From positions 124,001-188,000 of the forward strand of contig CAWESK010000009.1 of NCBI GenBank assembly GCA_963811685.1: a DNA stretch of 64,000 nt, in the 5' to 3' direction. The notes under the pieces are model-generated. The model did no database searches and was not told the DNA's origin. It was given only the letters and a program-made list of their open reading frames with translations. The translations under genes and the position numbers were made by a program. This document shows positions 47,909 through 58,086 of the stretch, piece by piece; positions within the stretch are counted from its first letter, which is position 1, and each line of letters begins with the position of its first letter. Origin of the DNA: CAIWHR01 sp963811685. GTDB lineage: Bacteria > Pseudomonadota > Gammaproteobacteria > Burkholderiales > Casimicrobiaceae.

Positions 47909-48684
47909 TTCGCTCGGGTGGTCGCGGCGGCCCATTCTATCAACCCGGCGATGAGTCCCGCGTCGCTGCCGGCTGTTTCGACGACGCCGAGGCCCTTTGC
48001 GCGCGCGTGCTCGGCGATTCGCGGGTGCGGGACGAACGTCGGCCGCGCGCGCCATGCGGCGTGCGTCGCGTCGTCGGTCAGCGCCCACAGATTGTCGAGG
48101 CCTTCGCTCGACGTGATCGTTACGGCGTCGATGCGATCGGCGCGAAACGCGTCGGCGAGCCCCTGCATTCCGCCCGCAGGTGCGCGACGCTGGTAGCAGG
48201 TGACGTAGTCGACGGTCGCGCCGCGCTCGCGCAGCGCTTCACCGAGCTCTTCGCGACCGCCCTCGCCGCGAAAGATCACGACGCGCTTGCCGCGCGGCTC
48301 TGCGAGCTCCGGCAGCGCGAGCAGGCCCTCGCTGTCGAACGTCGACATCGGAACGCGCGCACCGCCGATGCCGACGGCCGCGAGCGCTTCCGCGGTGCCG
48401 GGTCCGGGCGCGAACGCGGACAACGTTGCCGGCCAGGCGCGAGCGTCAGGCGCGCCGTATTCGACGGCGTTGGCCGAGACGAACACCGCGATGTCGTAGC
48501 GATCGAGCGATGCATGCACGCGCACGAGCGGCGCCGGATCCGCCGGCGGCAGGATCGCAATCGCGGGAAAGATCACGGGCAGTGCACCGAGGGCGGCGAT
48601 CTTCTGCGCGAACGCCCCCGCCTGCCGCGCCGGACGCGTCACCAGGATGCCGATGTCCGCGAGCGGGCCTGCGGTCGTGGCCAC
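47905..48684 (-). CDS. hemD: Uroporphyrinogen-III synthase
   Basis: This 259-residue enzyme closes and inverts hydroxymethylbilane to uroporphyrinogen III. The family is poorly conserved in sequence. The recognisable parts are ILVTRPARQAGAFAQKIAALG at the start, IAVFVSANAVE, ERGATVDYVTCYQRR and DAVTITSSEGLDNL. The start is GTG 48684, 10 bases after the hemC stop. It is followed by the hydroxyacid dehydrogenase gene by overlap. Confidence 0.92.
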   Translation of the reverse strand: MATTAGPLADIGILVTRPARQAGAFAQKIAALGALPVIFPAIAILPPADPAPLVRVHASLDRYDIAVFVSANAVEYGAPDARAWPATLSAFAPGPGTAEALAAVGIGGARVPMSTFDSEGLLALPELAEPRGKRVVIFRGEGGREELGEALRERGATVDYVTCYQRRAPAGGMQGLADAFRADRIDAVTITSSEGLDNLWALTDDATHAAWRARPTFVPHPRIAEHARAKGLGVVETAGSDAGLIAGLIEWAAATTRAK

Positions 48685-48694
48685 GGCCCTGGCG

Positions 48695-49630
48695 TTACGC
48701 GAGGAGGCGTGCCGCGCCGCGCGCGTGGAATTCGCCGGCGAGCGCGAGGCCGAGCGCGTCGGCGGCGGCGACGTCCGCGACGACAGCGCTGCGGTCGCCG
48801 CGCAACACTTCCGCGCCATCGCGGCTTGCCACCAGTCCGCGCAGCCACAGCTCTCCGTGGCGGGTCACCGCATGCGCGGCGAGCGGCGTGTGGCAGCTTC
48901 CCGACAACGCGCGCGCGAAGGCCCGCTCGGCGGTCGTCGCCAGCGTGGTCTCCCGATCGGCGAGCGGCGAAAGCGCGGCGATGACATCGGCGCGGTCGGC
49001 GCGGCATTCGATCGCGAGCGCCCCCTGGCCCGCGGCGGGCAGGCTTTCCTCGGGATCGAGCAGCGACGCGATGCGGCTCGCGAATCCGAGGCGCTTCAAG
49101 CCTGCGGACGCAAGGATGATCGCGTCGTACTGGCCCTCGTCGAGCTTGCGCAGCCGCGTATTGACGTTGCCGCGCAATGGGAGCACCTGCAAAAGCGCGT
49201 CGCGCTCGCGCAGCTGCGCTTCGCGTCGCAGGCTGGACGTGCCGATCCGCGCGCCTCCCGGCAAGCTCGCCAGGTCAAGAAAGTGGTTCGACACGAAAGC
49301 ATCGCGCGGATCCTCGCGCGCGCCGATCGCGGCCAGCACGAAACCGTCGGGCATCTCCATCGGCACGTCCTTCAGCGAATGGACGGCGAGATCGGCGCGA
49401 CCGTCGGCCATCGCCACCTCGAGCTCCTTGATGAAGAGACCCTTGCCGCCGATGTCGGCGAGCGGGCGATCGACGATCTCGTCGCCGCGCGTGGTCATCC
49501 CGATGAGGCTCACCGCGCAATGGGGATGGAGCGCGGCAAGGCGCGCGCGGATGTGCTCGGCCTGCCACAGGGCGAGCGCGGATTCGCGCGTCGCGATGAT
49601 CAGGCGTTTGGGCGGGACGGGCAGGCTCAT
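48695..49630 (-). CDS. hemC: Porphobilinogen deaminase (hydroxymethylbilane synthase)
   Basis: This 311-residue cytoplasmic enzyme assembles four porphobilinogens. IATRESALALWQAEHI, GGKGLFIKELE, AVHSLKDVPME, GTSSLRREAQL and RGNVNTRLRKLDEGQYDAI are all intact. The cysteine in ALSGSCHTPLAAH binds the dipyrromethane cofactor. It heads the hemC-hemD unit. On the minus strand TACAAT (49695-49690) is a possible -10 box for it. Confidence 0.96.
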   Translation of the reverse strand: MSLPVPPKRLIIATRESALALWQAEHIRARLAALHPHCAVSLIGMTTRGDEIVDRPLADIGGKGLFIKELEVAMADGRADLAVHSLKDVPMEMPDGFVLAAIGAREDPRDAFVSNHFLDLASLPGGARIGTSSLRREAQLRERDALLQVLPLRGNVNTRLRKLDEGQYDAIILASAGLKRLGFASRIASLLDPEESLPAAGQGALAIECRADRADVIAALSPLADRETTLATTAERAFARALSGSCHTPLAAHAVTRHGELWLRGLVASRDGAEVLRGDRSAVVADVAAADALGLALAGEFHARGAARLLA

Positions 49631-49780
49631 CGAAGATATGTGAGGGCGGAACGAGGAACCGCGACGCGCATGTGGCGCCGAACCGCTGCATTGTACGTCG
49701 CGGTCTGTCGTGCGGCGAATCCATCGACCTGTGGCGCGCCAGTTATGATACTGCGGTCGACCCTCGAAGGAACCATTGTC

Positions 49781-50774
49781 ATGCGGATCGTCATCACCGG
49801 CGGCGCGGGATTTCTGGGACGCAAGCTCGCCACCGCGCTGCTCGCACGCGGCACGCTGACCGATGCGCGCGGCGTGCCGCGGGCGATCGAGCGAATCACG
49901 CTCGTCGACGTCGTCGCGTCGCCCCCGGAAGCGGATCCGCGCGTGCGCTCGATCGCCGGCGATCTCGCGGATCCTGCGCTCGTCGACGCCGCGATCGAAG
50001 ACGGCGCGGACAGCATTTTCCATCTCGCGGCGGTGGTGAGCGGAGAGGCGGAAACCAGCTTCGACCTCGGCTGGCGCGTCAATGTCGACGCCACGCGGTC
50101 GCTGCTCGAGCGTTGCCGCGGCCTGTCGATGCCGCCGAAATTCGTGTTCACCAGCTCGTGCGCGGTGTTCGGCGGACCGCTGCCCGACCCGGTGCCCGAC
50201 GACCAGGCGCTATGGCCGCAATCGTCCTACGGCAACCAGAAAGCGGTCGGCGAATTCCTGGTCTACGACTTCACGCGCAAGGGCTTCATCGACGGCCGCA
50301 GCCTGCGCCTGCCGACGATCAGCGTGCGGCCCGGCAAGCCGAACAAGGCCGCGTCGTCGTTCGCGAGCGGCATCCTGCGCGAACCCTTGAACGGCGTCGA
50401 GGCGATCTGCCCGGTGAGCCGCGCGACGCGGATGTGGCTCCTGTCGCCGCGCGCCGTCATCGCCAACATGCTCGTCGGGCACGAAGCCCCGGCGGCGGCG
50501 TTCGCGCATACGCGGAGCATCAATGTTCCGGGCATCTCGATCCCGGTCGAAGGCATGATCGATGCGCTGCGGCGCGTGGCAGGCAACGCCGTTGCCGATC
50601 GCGTGGTCTGGCGGCACGACCCCGCGATCGACCGCATCGTCCAGACGTGGCCCGTCAACTTCGATGCTCGCTTCGGCCGCTCGCTCGGCATGGCGGGCGA
50701 CGCCGACTTCGATTCGATCGTCCGCCAGTACATCGCGGACGAGCTTCCCACGCGCGGGGAAGCCGCGGCGGCCG

Positions 50775-50788
<14 letters not shown>
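49781..50788 (+). CDS. denD: D-erythronate dehydrogenase-like extended SDR
   Basis: The 335-residue protein has VITGGAGFLGRKLATAL at the start, FTSSCAVFGGPLPDPVPDD at the active-site serine, SSYGNQKAVGEFL as the Tyr-Lys pair and LRLPTISVRPGKPNKAASSF. This set is characteristic of DenD, which oxidises D-erythronate to the 2-keto acid. The kinase and isomerase of that pathway are not in the window. AAGGAA lies about 10 bases before the ATG, and TATGAT at 49744-49749 could be a -10 box. The 3' end overlaps dusA by 14 bases, tail to tail. Confidence 0.85.
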
Positions 50789-51762
<974 letters not shown>

Positions 51763-52071
51763 TGTGCTCGCCTATCTTCCTCTCAGTCGGTCCAACAGAT
51801 TATTGGGCCAAATGACGATTTTATCTCGACACCGATACTACTGTTTGCGCACGGCTTCGATTGAATGATTTGCCCGAGAGCGGATATCGGATTGAACGAC
51901 CGCATTCCGAAACGGCAGCCGCGGTTCCTTGAGCGGCTGAGACCGACGGCGTAGCATCACTCAATCGATGTCCGACATCAGGTAGGGAATCCAGATGCTA
52001 CGAAGAGCGAAGCTTCCGCTTGGGCTCGCGATCCCGCGATCGCTTCCGCTGCGCACCTACGAGGTGATCGA
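51763..52071. other. Intergenic region between dusA and the PF04392 gene
   Basis: About 310 bases separate the two divergent genes. The dusA-proximal half is markedly richer in A+T than its surroundings (around 51800-51870). A GAGGTGA site precedes the ATG at 52072. I see no RNA gene, repeat or clear promoter pair. The change in base composition marks the left edge of the accessory-like segment. Confidence 0.5.
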
Positions 52072-53064
52072 ATGACGGATCGCAGGAGAGCCGTGCAGCT
52101 CCTGGGTACATCGATCCTTTGCGCTTCGTGGGCAGCATTCGCCCAACCGTCGCCCAGGACCCGACGTATCGGCGTTCTGAACATCGTGCCGCGCGATTCG
52201 CCGCTTCCGCAGGCGTTTCTTCGTGCTCTCGGTGACCTCGGCTACGTCGAAGGACGGAACGTCGTCGTCGAATGGCGCAGCGGACCGTACGAGCAGTTTT
52301 CGACTTTCGCCGAAGACCTGGTCAGGCAACGCGTCGATTTGATCTACGCCGTCATGGACCCGGCTGCATTGGCCGCGAGCAAGGCCACGACGACGATTCC
52401 TGTCGTATTTGCCGTCATCGGGGATCCCGTCCGCGAGGGGCTGGTTTCCTCGCTAGCCCATCCCGGCGGCAATCTTACGGGCGTCACTGCTTTCGGCGCT
52501 GGCCTTGGCGGGAAGAGGCTTCAGGTTCTCAAGGAGTTGCTTCCCCGGTTGTCACGCGTCGGGGTTCTGTGGGTCCGTCCCCAGGTGGCGGGGCAGCCGG
52601 AATATGACGCCGCGATCACGCTCAAGGAAACCATCGACGCCGGCCGTGCGTTGGGTATCGAAGTACGATCCGTTCCGGTTCGACGGCCAGACGAGATCGC
52701 GGCCGCGCTTGAGGCAGCGGTGAACGAGCGAATCGACGGGCTGATCGTGGAGGAAGGCTCACTTACCTACCTCGAAAGGGAACACATCGTCAATTTCGCA
52801 GCCGCTCGTCGCTTGCCGGCGATCTACGGCTTCCGCGATTATGTCGTTTCTGGCGGCCTCATCAGCTATGGTGCGCTACTGCCCGTGTTAATGCGTCGTG
52901 TCCTGTTTTATATCGACAAGATCCTCAAGGGTGCCGAGCCGCGCGCTCTCCCCGTCGAACAGCCACAGAATTTCGAAATGGTGATCAATCTCCGGACCGC
53001 CAAGGCACTCGGGCTGACCATCCCGCAATCCGTGCTGCTGCGCGCGGACGAGGTGATTCAGTAA
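52072..53064 (+). CDS. ABC-transporter substrate-binding protein, PF04392 type
   Basis: The 330-residue protein has a probable signal sequence (TDRRRAVQLLGTSILCASWAAFAQ, with an Arg-Arg start that could be Tat or Sec) and the PF04392 fold. RRIGVLNIV is followed by FLRALGDLGYVEGRNVVVEWR, TTIPVVFAVIGDPV, LAHPGGNLTGVT and a C-terminal NLRTAKALGLTIPQSVLLRADEVI. The last is almost invariant in the many stand-alone paralogues found in betaproteobacteria and rhizobia. Its ligand and permease are unknown; no ABC permease is adjacent. Confidence 0.88.
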   Translation: MTDRRRAVQLLGTSILCASWAAFAQPSPRTRRIGVLNIVPRDSPLPQAFLRALGDLGYVEGRNVVVEWRSGPYEQFSTFAEDLVRQRVDLIYAVMDPAALAASKATTTIPVVFAVIGDPVREGLVSSLAHPGGNLTGVTAFGAGLGGKRLQVLKELLPRLSRVGVLWVRPQVAGQPEYDAAITLKETIDAGRALGIEVRSVPVRRPDEIAAALEAAVNERIDGLIVEEGSLTYLEREHIVNFAAARRLPAIYGFRDYVVSGGLISYGALLPVLMRRVLFYIDKILKGAEPRALPVEQPQNFEMVINLRTAKALGLTIPQSVLLRADEVIQ

Positions 53065-53161
53065 TCAAGCAAACGCGACACGAACGTCCGCTCGCAGCTG
53101 TCTTGGAGCAGTTCGACAGGGTTCGCTAGCCTCATGCAGCCATATCGTGATGCGGCGGCGG

Positions 53162-55705
53162 TCACTCCTCCAGCGCGAGCCGGCAGGCCTCGTCCTCGCT
53201 CATCGTTGCGCCTTCGGCGAGGAGGCGCTCCAGCTCGGTAGCGGTGAGCTTCTCGCCCAGCAGCGCGCGCACACGGGCGAGGGCACGTGCTTCGTTGGGC
53301 TGGCGCTTTGCGGCCGTTGCCAAGTGTGCCGCGTCCGCGTAGCCCGCAATTCGAGCGGCATTGATCTGCTTCCCAGCCAACGCAGCCCGCAGCGCGAGAT
53401 GATCCATGCAGCACCACGCTGAACCGACCTCGCTCCGCAAAGGCAACCCCTCGCGCGCTGCAGCAAGCGCAAGATCAAGCTCGCCGCGTTCGACGTGTAC
53501 GCCCGCCAGATTGGTGAGAAACCTGCCTACGAGCTGCGCCTTTCGTCCGGTTTGGCGCGCCAGAGCGATCGCTTCACGACAGCGGACCAGCGCAGTGTCG
53601 AGGTCGCCGGCCGTCCAGGCCAGCTCGGCAAGGTTGGAGAGCGCGGCAGACTCCACGCGCTGCGCACCTGCCTGCCGGCATATCGAGATTACCCTCTCGA
53701 ACTCCGCCCGCGCACTGCCCAAGTCTCCCTCAAACCATTTCAGGGTCCCGAGTGCGAGCGAATATTGAGCGAGCGCCTTGGGGTATCCAGCGCGCTCCAA
53801 CAGCGGACGCACCTCGCCGAGAATGGGACCCGCCTGTTCCGTGCGACCAAAGTGGACGAGCTCCATGCCGATGCGCACGAGTGAGAGGCCCGCGCCGAAT
53901 ACATCGCCGCTGCGACGATACAGATCCAGAGCGCACTCGTAGGCTCCCAGCGTTTCGGTGGACAGCGCCTGCCCTCCCATGAAGCCGAGCCAGAACCACA
54001 GCCGCGCTTGATCGGTGTGCGGCGTGCTGGGCCCGATCGCTGCAAGCGCGGCATGCAGCCGCTGCGAACCCTCGCGCGACAGACCTGCCTCGGTCCACAA
54101 CGGCGTGCTTCCGGCGGAGAGACTCAAGCCTATGGCAAGGTCTCCACCGGATCCAAACGCCCAGTCCAGTGCGGCGCGAACGTTATCCAGCTCCGGAAAG
54201 TAGCGTATCCGCCAGTCCCGATCAGACAAGCGCCACCAGTCGTCGGGAGAGGGCTCGAACAGGGCGCGGCAGTACTCTGCATGGCGACGCCTGCGCGCTT
54301 CGATCTCGCCCACTTCGGCGAGTTTTTCGACAGCGTATGCCCGGGTTGTCTCGAGCAGTCGATAGCGCGCCTTCCCTTCGCTTGTATCGGCAATGACTAG
54401 CGAGCGCGCGACGAGCTGCGACAGCAGGTCGATGACCGCGAACTCGTCGATGTTCGTATCGGAAGCGACCGCTGAAGCCGCCTCGACGGTGAAACTGCCG
54501 GGGAAGATCGAGAGACGGCGCAGCACCACGCGTTCGGCTTCCGCAAGCAGGTCGTAGCTCCAGTCCAGCGTCGCCCGCAGCGTCTGCTGCCGTGCCAGCG
54601 CGGTACGCGATCCGCCCGTGAGCAACCGGAAGCGGTCACTCAGGCGGGCATTGATCTCTTCCACCGATAGCGACCGGGCGCGGCCAGCGGCAAGCTCGAG
54701 CGCCAGCGGAATGCCGTCGAGGTGGATGCAAAGCTCCGCCGCTGGAGAAGCGCTGGCGGCGGTAAGCTCGAAGTCGGGAAGTTGGCACTGCACGCGCTCG
54801 ACGAACAACTGGACCGCCTCTGAACGCCCCATCATCTCAGTGCTCGCTCCACGCTCAGGCAGCGACAGCGGTAACAGCGGGTAGATCTGCTCGCCAGCAA
54901 CGCGGAGGGGCTCGCGACTGGTAGCCATGATGGTCGCCCCTTTCGCCTCGCCAAGCACGGCGTCAACGAGCCGTGCGCAGGCCTCGAGCAGGTGCTCGCA
55001 ATTATCCAGGAGCAGCAGGACCTGCCGCGACTTGAGGTGCGAGCGCAGCGACTCGATAGGCGGCTTGCCGACCCTCTCTTGCACGCCGAGCGCTTGCGCC
55101 ACGGTCGTCGGCACCAGCGAGGGATCTTGGATCGCGGCCAATTCCGCCAGCCACACCCCGTCGCGGTAGGCATCGATCACCTCGGCGGCAACTTGCAACG
55201 CGAGGCGAGTCTTGCCGATGCCGCCGACGCCGACGAGCGTCAGCAAGCGTTTCCCCGGCAGCAATCGCTTGATTTCGACGAGCTCGCGCTCGCGGCCGAC
55301 GAACGACGTCAGTTGCTGTGGCAGGTTCGAATGTTGAACGCGGCTGCCCGGGTCTTTGGCATCCCGGATCGCGGTGACCGGCCCGACGAACCGGTAACCG
55401 CGCCGCGCGAGCGTCTCGATCCAGCCTTCGCCGCCCGTTGTCCGGGCAAGAACACGCCGAATCGCGGAGATCTGGACCGCCAGGTTGCTGTCTTCGACCA
55501 CGACCCCCGGCCACGCCGCATCGATGATGGTTCCCTTGGAGACATACTCGCCAGGGTGCTCGACGAGAGTGCGCAGAACCGCGACCCCGCGCGCGCCGAG
55601 CGTGACCGGTACTCCCGATTGACCGAGCACGCCCGCTTCGGCGTCGAGCTGGAACGGCCCGATTTCATAGACGGTGCTCACATCGCGCGCTCCTGTTAGC
55701 TCCAA
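53162..55705 (-). CDS. Winged-helix / NB-ARC-like ATPase / TPR transcriptional regulator
   Basis: The 847-residue protein has three parts. Residues 10-115 form an OmpR/CadC-type winged helix (GARGVAVLRTLVEHPGEYVS, NLAVQISAIRRVL, ETLARRGYRFVG). Residues 130-450 form a STAND/NB-ARC-like ATPase with P-loop GVGGIGKT at 159-166, Walker B VLLLLDN at 229-235 and GIPLALELAA. Residues 450-840 are helical TPR-like repeats. Such proteins sense a ligand with the repeats and activate transcription when ATP-bound. Target genes are unknown; the divergent neighbours are candidates. Confidence 0.88.
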   Translation of the reverse strand: MELTGARDVSTVYEIGPFQLDAEAGVLGQSGVPVTLGARGVAVLRTLVEHPGEYVSKGTIIDAAWPGVVVEDSNLAVQISAIRRVLARTTGGEGWIETLARRGYRFVGPVTAIRDAKDPGSRVQHSNLPQQLTSFVGRERELVEIKRLLPGKRLLTLVGVGGIGKTRLALQVAAEVIDAYRDGVWLAELAAIQDPSLVPTTVAQALGVQERVGKPPIESLRSHLKSRQVLLLLDNCEHLLEACARLVDAVLGEAKGATIMATSREPLRVAGEQIYPLLPLSLPERGASTEMMGRSEAVQLFVERVQCQLPDFELTAASASPAAELCIHLDGIPLALELAAGRARSLSVEEINARLSDRFRLLTGGSRTALARQQTLRATLDWSYDLLAEAERVVLRRLSIFPGSFTVEAASAVASDTNIDEFAVIDLLSQLVARSLVIADTSEGKARYRLLETTRAYAVEKLAEVGEIEARRRRHAEYCRALFEPSPDDWWRLSDRDWRIRYFPELDNVRAALDWAFGSGGDLAIGLSLSAGSTPLWTEAGLSREGSQRLHAALAAIGPSTPHTDQARLWFWLGFMGGQALSTETLGAYECALDLYRRSGDVFGAGLSLVRIGMELVHFGRTEQAGPILGEVRPLLERAGYPKALAQYSLALGTLKWFEGDLGSARAEFERVISICRQAGAQRVESAALSNLAELAWTAGDLDTALVRCREAIALARQTGRKAQLVGRFLTNLAGVHVERGELDLALAAAREGLPLRSEVGSAWCCMDHLALRAALAGKQINAARIAGYADAAHLATAAKRQPNEARALARVRALLGEKLTATELERLLAEGATMSEDEACRLALEE

Positions 55706-55890
55706 CGTCTCGGATCTTGTCCTACAAGCCGGATGCGACCACGAACCGGTTTGCGAGCAATTCCTCGACAGCGAAACTTTTATAGTTTTTTGAGAGCTTT
55801 TTCAAGACTTCGTTCGCAACTGCGATGAACATTCGGACCATCATCCGGGCGGAGTGAGCAACATCGGCACGAAGGTACGGGAGCGGGATC

Positions 55891-56274
55891 ATGAACGGCA
55901 TTCAGGGACAGGTGTTGCGAATGAGCCAGCGGCGCGAAGCTGCGATCTATCTGCGCAAGGGCACGCTTTGGGTCGCCGACTTCATCGACGGCGACGGCGA
56001 GATCGTCGAGGCCAGCACATGGTTTCGCTTCAACTGCGGCGCGCTATCGGCCTACCACGCGCGGCGGCGCATGGTTCGCGAGTCTGCGATCCCGCTCTCC
56101 GCGGAACTCGTCGACCGAATCGAGACCCTGCATCATCCCGCGCAGCCAACGAAGACCGATAGCGTAATGGCGTCGGAAGACGATGACGCCAGGTCGCCGC
56201 GACCGCGAAGCGCGATCGCACGAATTCTCCGCGCCTGCTCAAGCGTACACCAGCGAATCAAGGGGAAGCGGTGA
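55891..56274 (+). CDS. Small protein of unknown function
   Basis: The 127-residue protein begins MNGIQGQVLRMSQRREAAIY. The region LWVADFIDGDGEIVEASTWFRFNCG looks like a beta-rich domain and the C-terminal half is basic and probably disordered. I recognise no family. GGGAGCGGG precedes the ATG. It diverges from the large regulator across about 185 bases, which contain an A+T-rich tract (around 55776-55805) suited to a promoter or regulator site. It is followed by the di-heme cytochrome gene after 110 bases. Confidence 0.6.
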   Translation: MNGIQGQVLRMSQRREAAIYLRKGTLWVADFIDGDGEIVEASTWFRFNCGALSAYHARRRMVRESAIPLSAELVDRIETLHHPAQPTKTDSVMASEDDDARSPRPRSAIARILRACSSVHQRIKGKR

Positions 56275-56383
56275 GAACGGGCGATACCCGTTCGAGGACG
56301 CCCGCGCAGCCAGCCACAGCGCGCATGCAGCTCGTGCGCGAACCGCACGAGGTCGAGCTCCATTCCTACGAGGAGAACGGACG

Positions 56384-57814
56384 ATGAACGCCAGGCACGC
56401 TTTCCGTTATTCACCGCAGCTGCTGGCCGCCATGCTGGTCGTCAGCGTTCCCGGGGAAGCCGAGAATCCGAGAACATCGCCCGACATGGTCCCGTTTCCC
56501 AATCCGACCGGATTTGCGGCGACGTTCAGCACCACCGGTTCGATCGACTTCGGCAGTCCGTTCTTCCAGAGCCTCGGCACCAACGGACGCAGTTGCGGAA
56601 CGTGCCACCAACCGAGCGACGGCTGGACCGTCACGCCGGAGCACATCCAGGCTCGCTTCGATCTGACAGATGGAACCGATCCAATCTTTCGCACCAACGA
56701 CGGGTCGAATTCCCCGAACGCCGATGTCTCAACGATTGAAGCGCGGCGCAGCGCGTACAGCATGCTGCTGAACAAAGGGTTGATCAGGGTCGGCATATCC
56801 CTACCGGAAATCCGCGAATTCGAGCTTATCGCCGTCGACGATCCCTATGGCTATGCAAGTGCCAACGAGCTGTCGTTGTTCCGCCGCCCGCTGCCGTCGA
56901 CGAACCTCAAGTTCCTGAGCACGGTGATGGTGGACGGCCGCGAGACGTTTCTGGATCCGACGTCGACCGACTGCATTCTCGGCACGACCAAATGCTTCGC
57001 CTCGATGCATTTCGATTTCGCGCATCAGTCGAATAGCGCGACCGTGGGTCATGCGCAGGCGGCACAACCGCTGACCGACGAGCAGCGCGAGGCGATTGTG
57101 GCGTTCGAGACGACGCTCTTCACGGCGCAGGTTTTCGATCGCGATGCGGGAGAGCTCACGGCACGCCACGCGAACGGCGGACCGAAGTACCTCAGCAGCC
57201 AGGACTTCTATTTCGGCATCAACGACGTCGTCTCGGGCGACTATCGCACGGGAAGCCTGTTCAATAAAACGGTATTCAAGCTCTACGCTGCGTGGGATTC
57301 GATCGACCGCGGCGGCGCGGACGGGAGCCGTTCCGAAGCGCGTCGCGCGGTCGCCCGCGGCGAGACGCTGTTCAACAGCAAGCCAATCCAGATTACGGGG
57401 GTCAAAGGCTTGAATGACGATCTCAGCGTTCCCATGCTGCAAGGAACCTGCACGACCTGCCATGACACACCCAGCTCGGGCAATCACTCGATCCCGGCAC
57501 CGCTCGATATCGGTCTGACCGATCTGTCGCGCCGCACGCCCGATCTTCCGCTCTATACGCTGCGCAACAAGGCGAACCCGGCACTCGTGGTTGAGACCAC
57601 CGACCCTGGGCGCGCGCTGATTACCGGGAAGTGGAACGACATCGGTCGCTTCAAGGGCCCGATTCTTCGCGGGCTGGCGGCGCGGGCGCCGTACTTTCAC
57701 AACGGATCGGCGAAGGACCTGCACGAGGCCGTGGATTTCTACAATACGCGGTTCGGCATCGGTTTCACCGACGAGGAGAAGGACGACCTGGTCGCGTTTC
57801 TGCTGACGTTGTGA
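56384..57814 (+). CDS. Di-heme c-type cytochrome, cytochrome-c peroxidase/MauG-like
   Basis: The 476-residue exported protein carries two heme c sites: CGTCH at residues 71-75 and CTTCH at 356-360. An N-terminal hydrophobic stretch (QLLAAMLVVSVPGEAE) is a probable signal peptide. GRFKGPILRGLAARAPYFHNGSA near the C-terminus is the hallmark of the bacterial di-heme peroxidase superfamily. It is longer than classical CcpA (about 330 residues), so peroxide may not be the natural substrate. AGGAG precedes the ATG. Confidence 0.85.
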   Translation: MNARHAFRYSPQLLAAMLVVSVPGEAENPRTSPDMVPFPNPTGFAATFSTTGSIDFGSPFFQSLGTNGRSCGTCHQPSDGWTVTPEHIQARFDLTDGTDPIFRTNDGSNSPNADVSTIEARRSAYSMLLNKGLIRVGISLPEIREFELIAVDDPYGYASANELSLFRRPLPSTNLKFLSTVMVDGRETFLDPTSTDCILGTTKCFASMHFDFAHQSNSATVGHAQAAQPLTDEQREAIVAFETTLFTAQVFDRDAGELTARHANGGPKYLSSQDFYFGINDVVSGDYRTGSLFNKTVFKLYAAWDSIDRGGADGSRSEARRAVARGETLFNSKPIQITGVKGLNDDLSVPMLQGTCTTCHDTPSSGNHSIPAPLDIGLTDLSRRTPDLPLYTLRNKANPALVVETTDPGRALITGKWNDIGRFKGPILRGLAARAPYFHNGSAKDLHEAVDFYNTRFGIGFTDEEKDDLVAFLLTL

Positions 57815-58086
57815 CTGTTTCACGTAGCGGCGGGTGGCGACTAAAGCCTGCGCCATCGCCGCCTTGAGGTACGGCAAATTCGGGTGCGCAGAGCGGTCGA
57901 TCGCATGTGAGAGTGCGGGCACCGGCCGCGGCGTTGCTTGACCCTCGCAACGCCATGGCGTAGCTTTTCCGCGTCCGTTCCAAACATCCGCTCGGGAAGC
58001 CGGGATGCGACGAGGAAAATGCTCGCGCCGACGCTCCCCGTGCATGACTTCTGGTCACGGACCCATGCCCGCAAGGAGATTGGATC
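57815..58086. other. Intergenic region between the di-heme protein and carbonic anhydrase genes
   Basis: This 272-base stretch has no convincing gene on either strand and ends with an AAGGAG site for the carbonic anhydrase ATG. I see no clear terminator. TTGACC at about 57939 is the only -35-like element that I noticed. Confidence 0.4.

Noticed and set aside
46250..48196. A long plus-strand frame opposite the hydroxyacid dehydrogenase and hemD genes
   Set aside because: Composition is typical of antisense shadow frames and the opposite strand holds clear enzyme families.
53107..53140. GGTTCGCTAG-like sequence resembling a tRNA T-arm
   Set aside because: No acceptor stem, anticodon stem or D-arm could be folded around it.
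55320..55335. GGTTCGAATG resembling a T-loop
   Set aside because: Lies inside the conserved coding sequence of the regulator and has no pairing partners.
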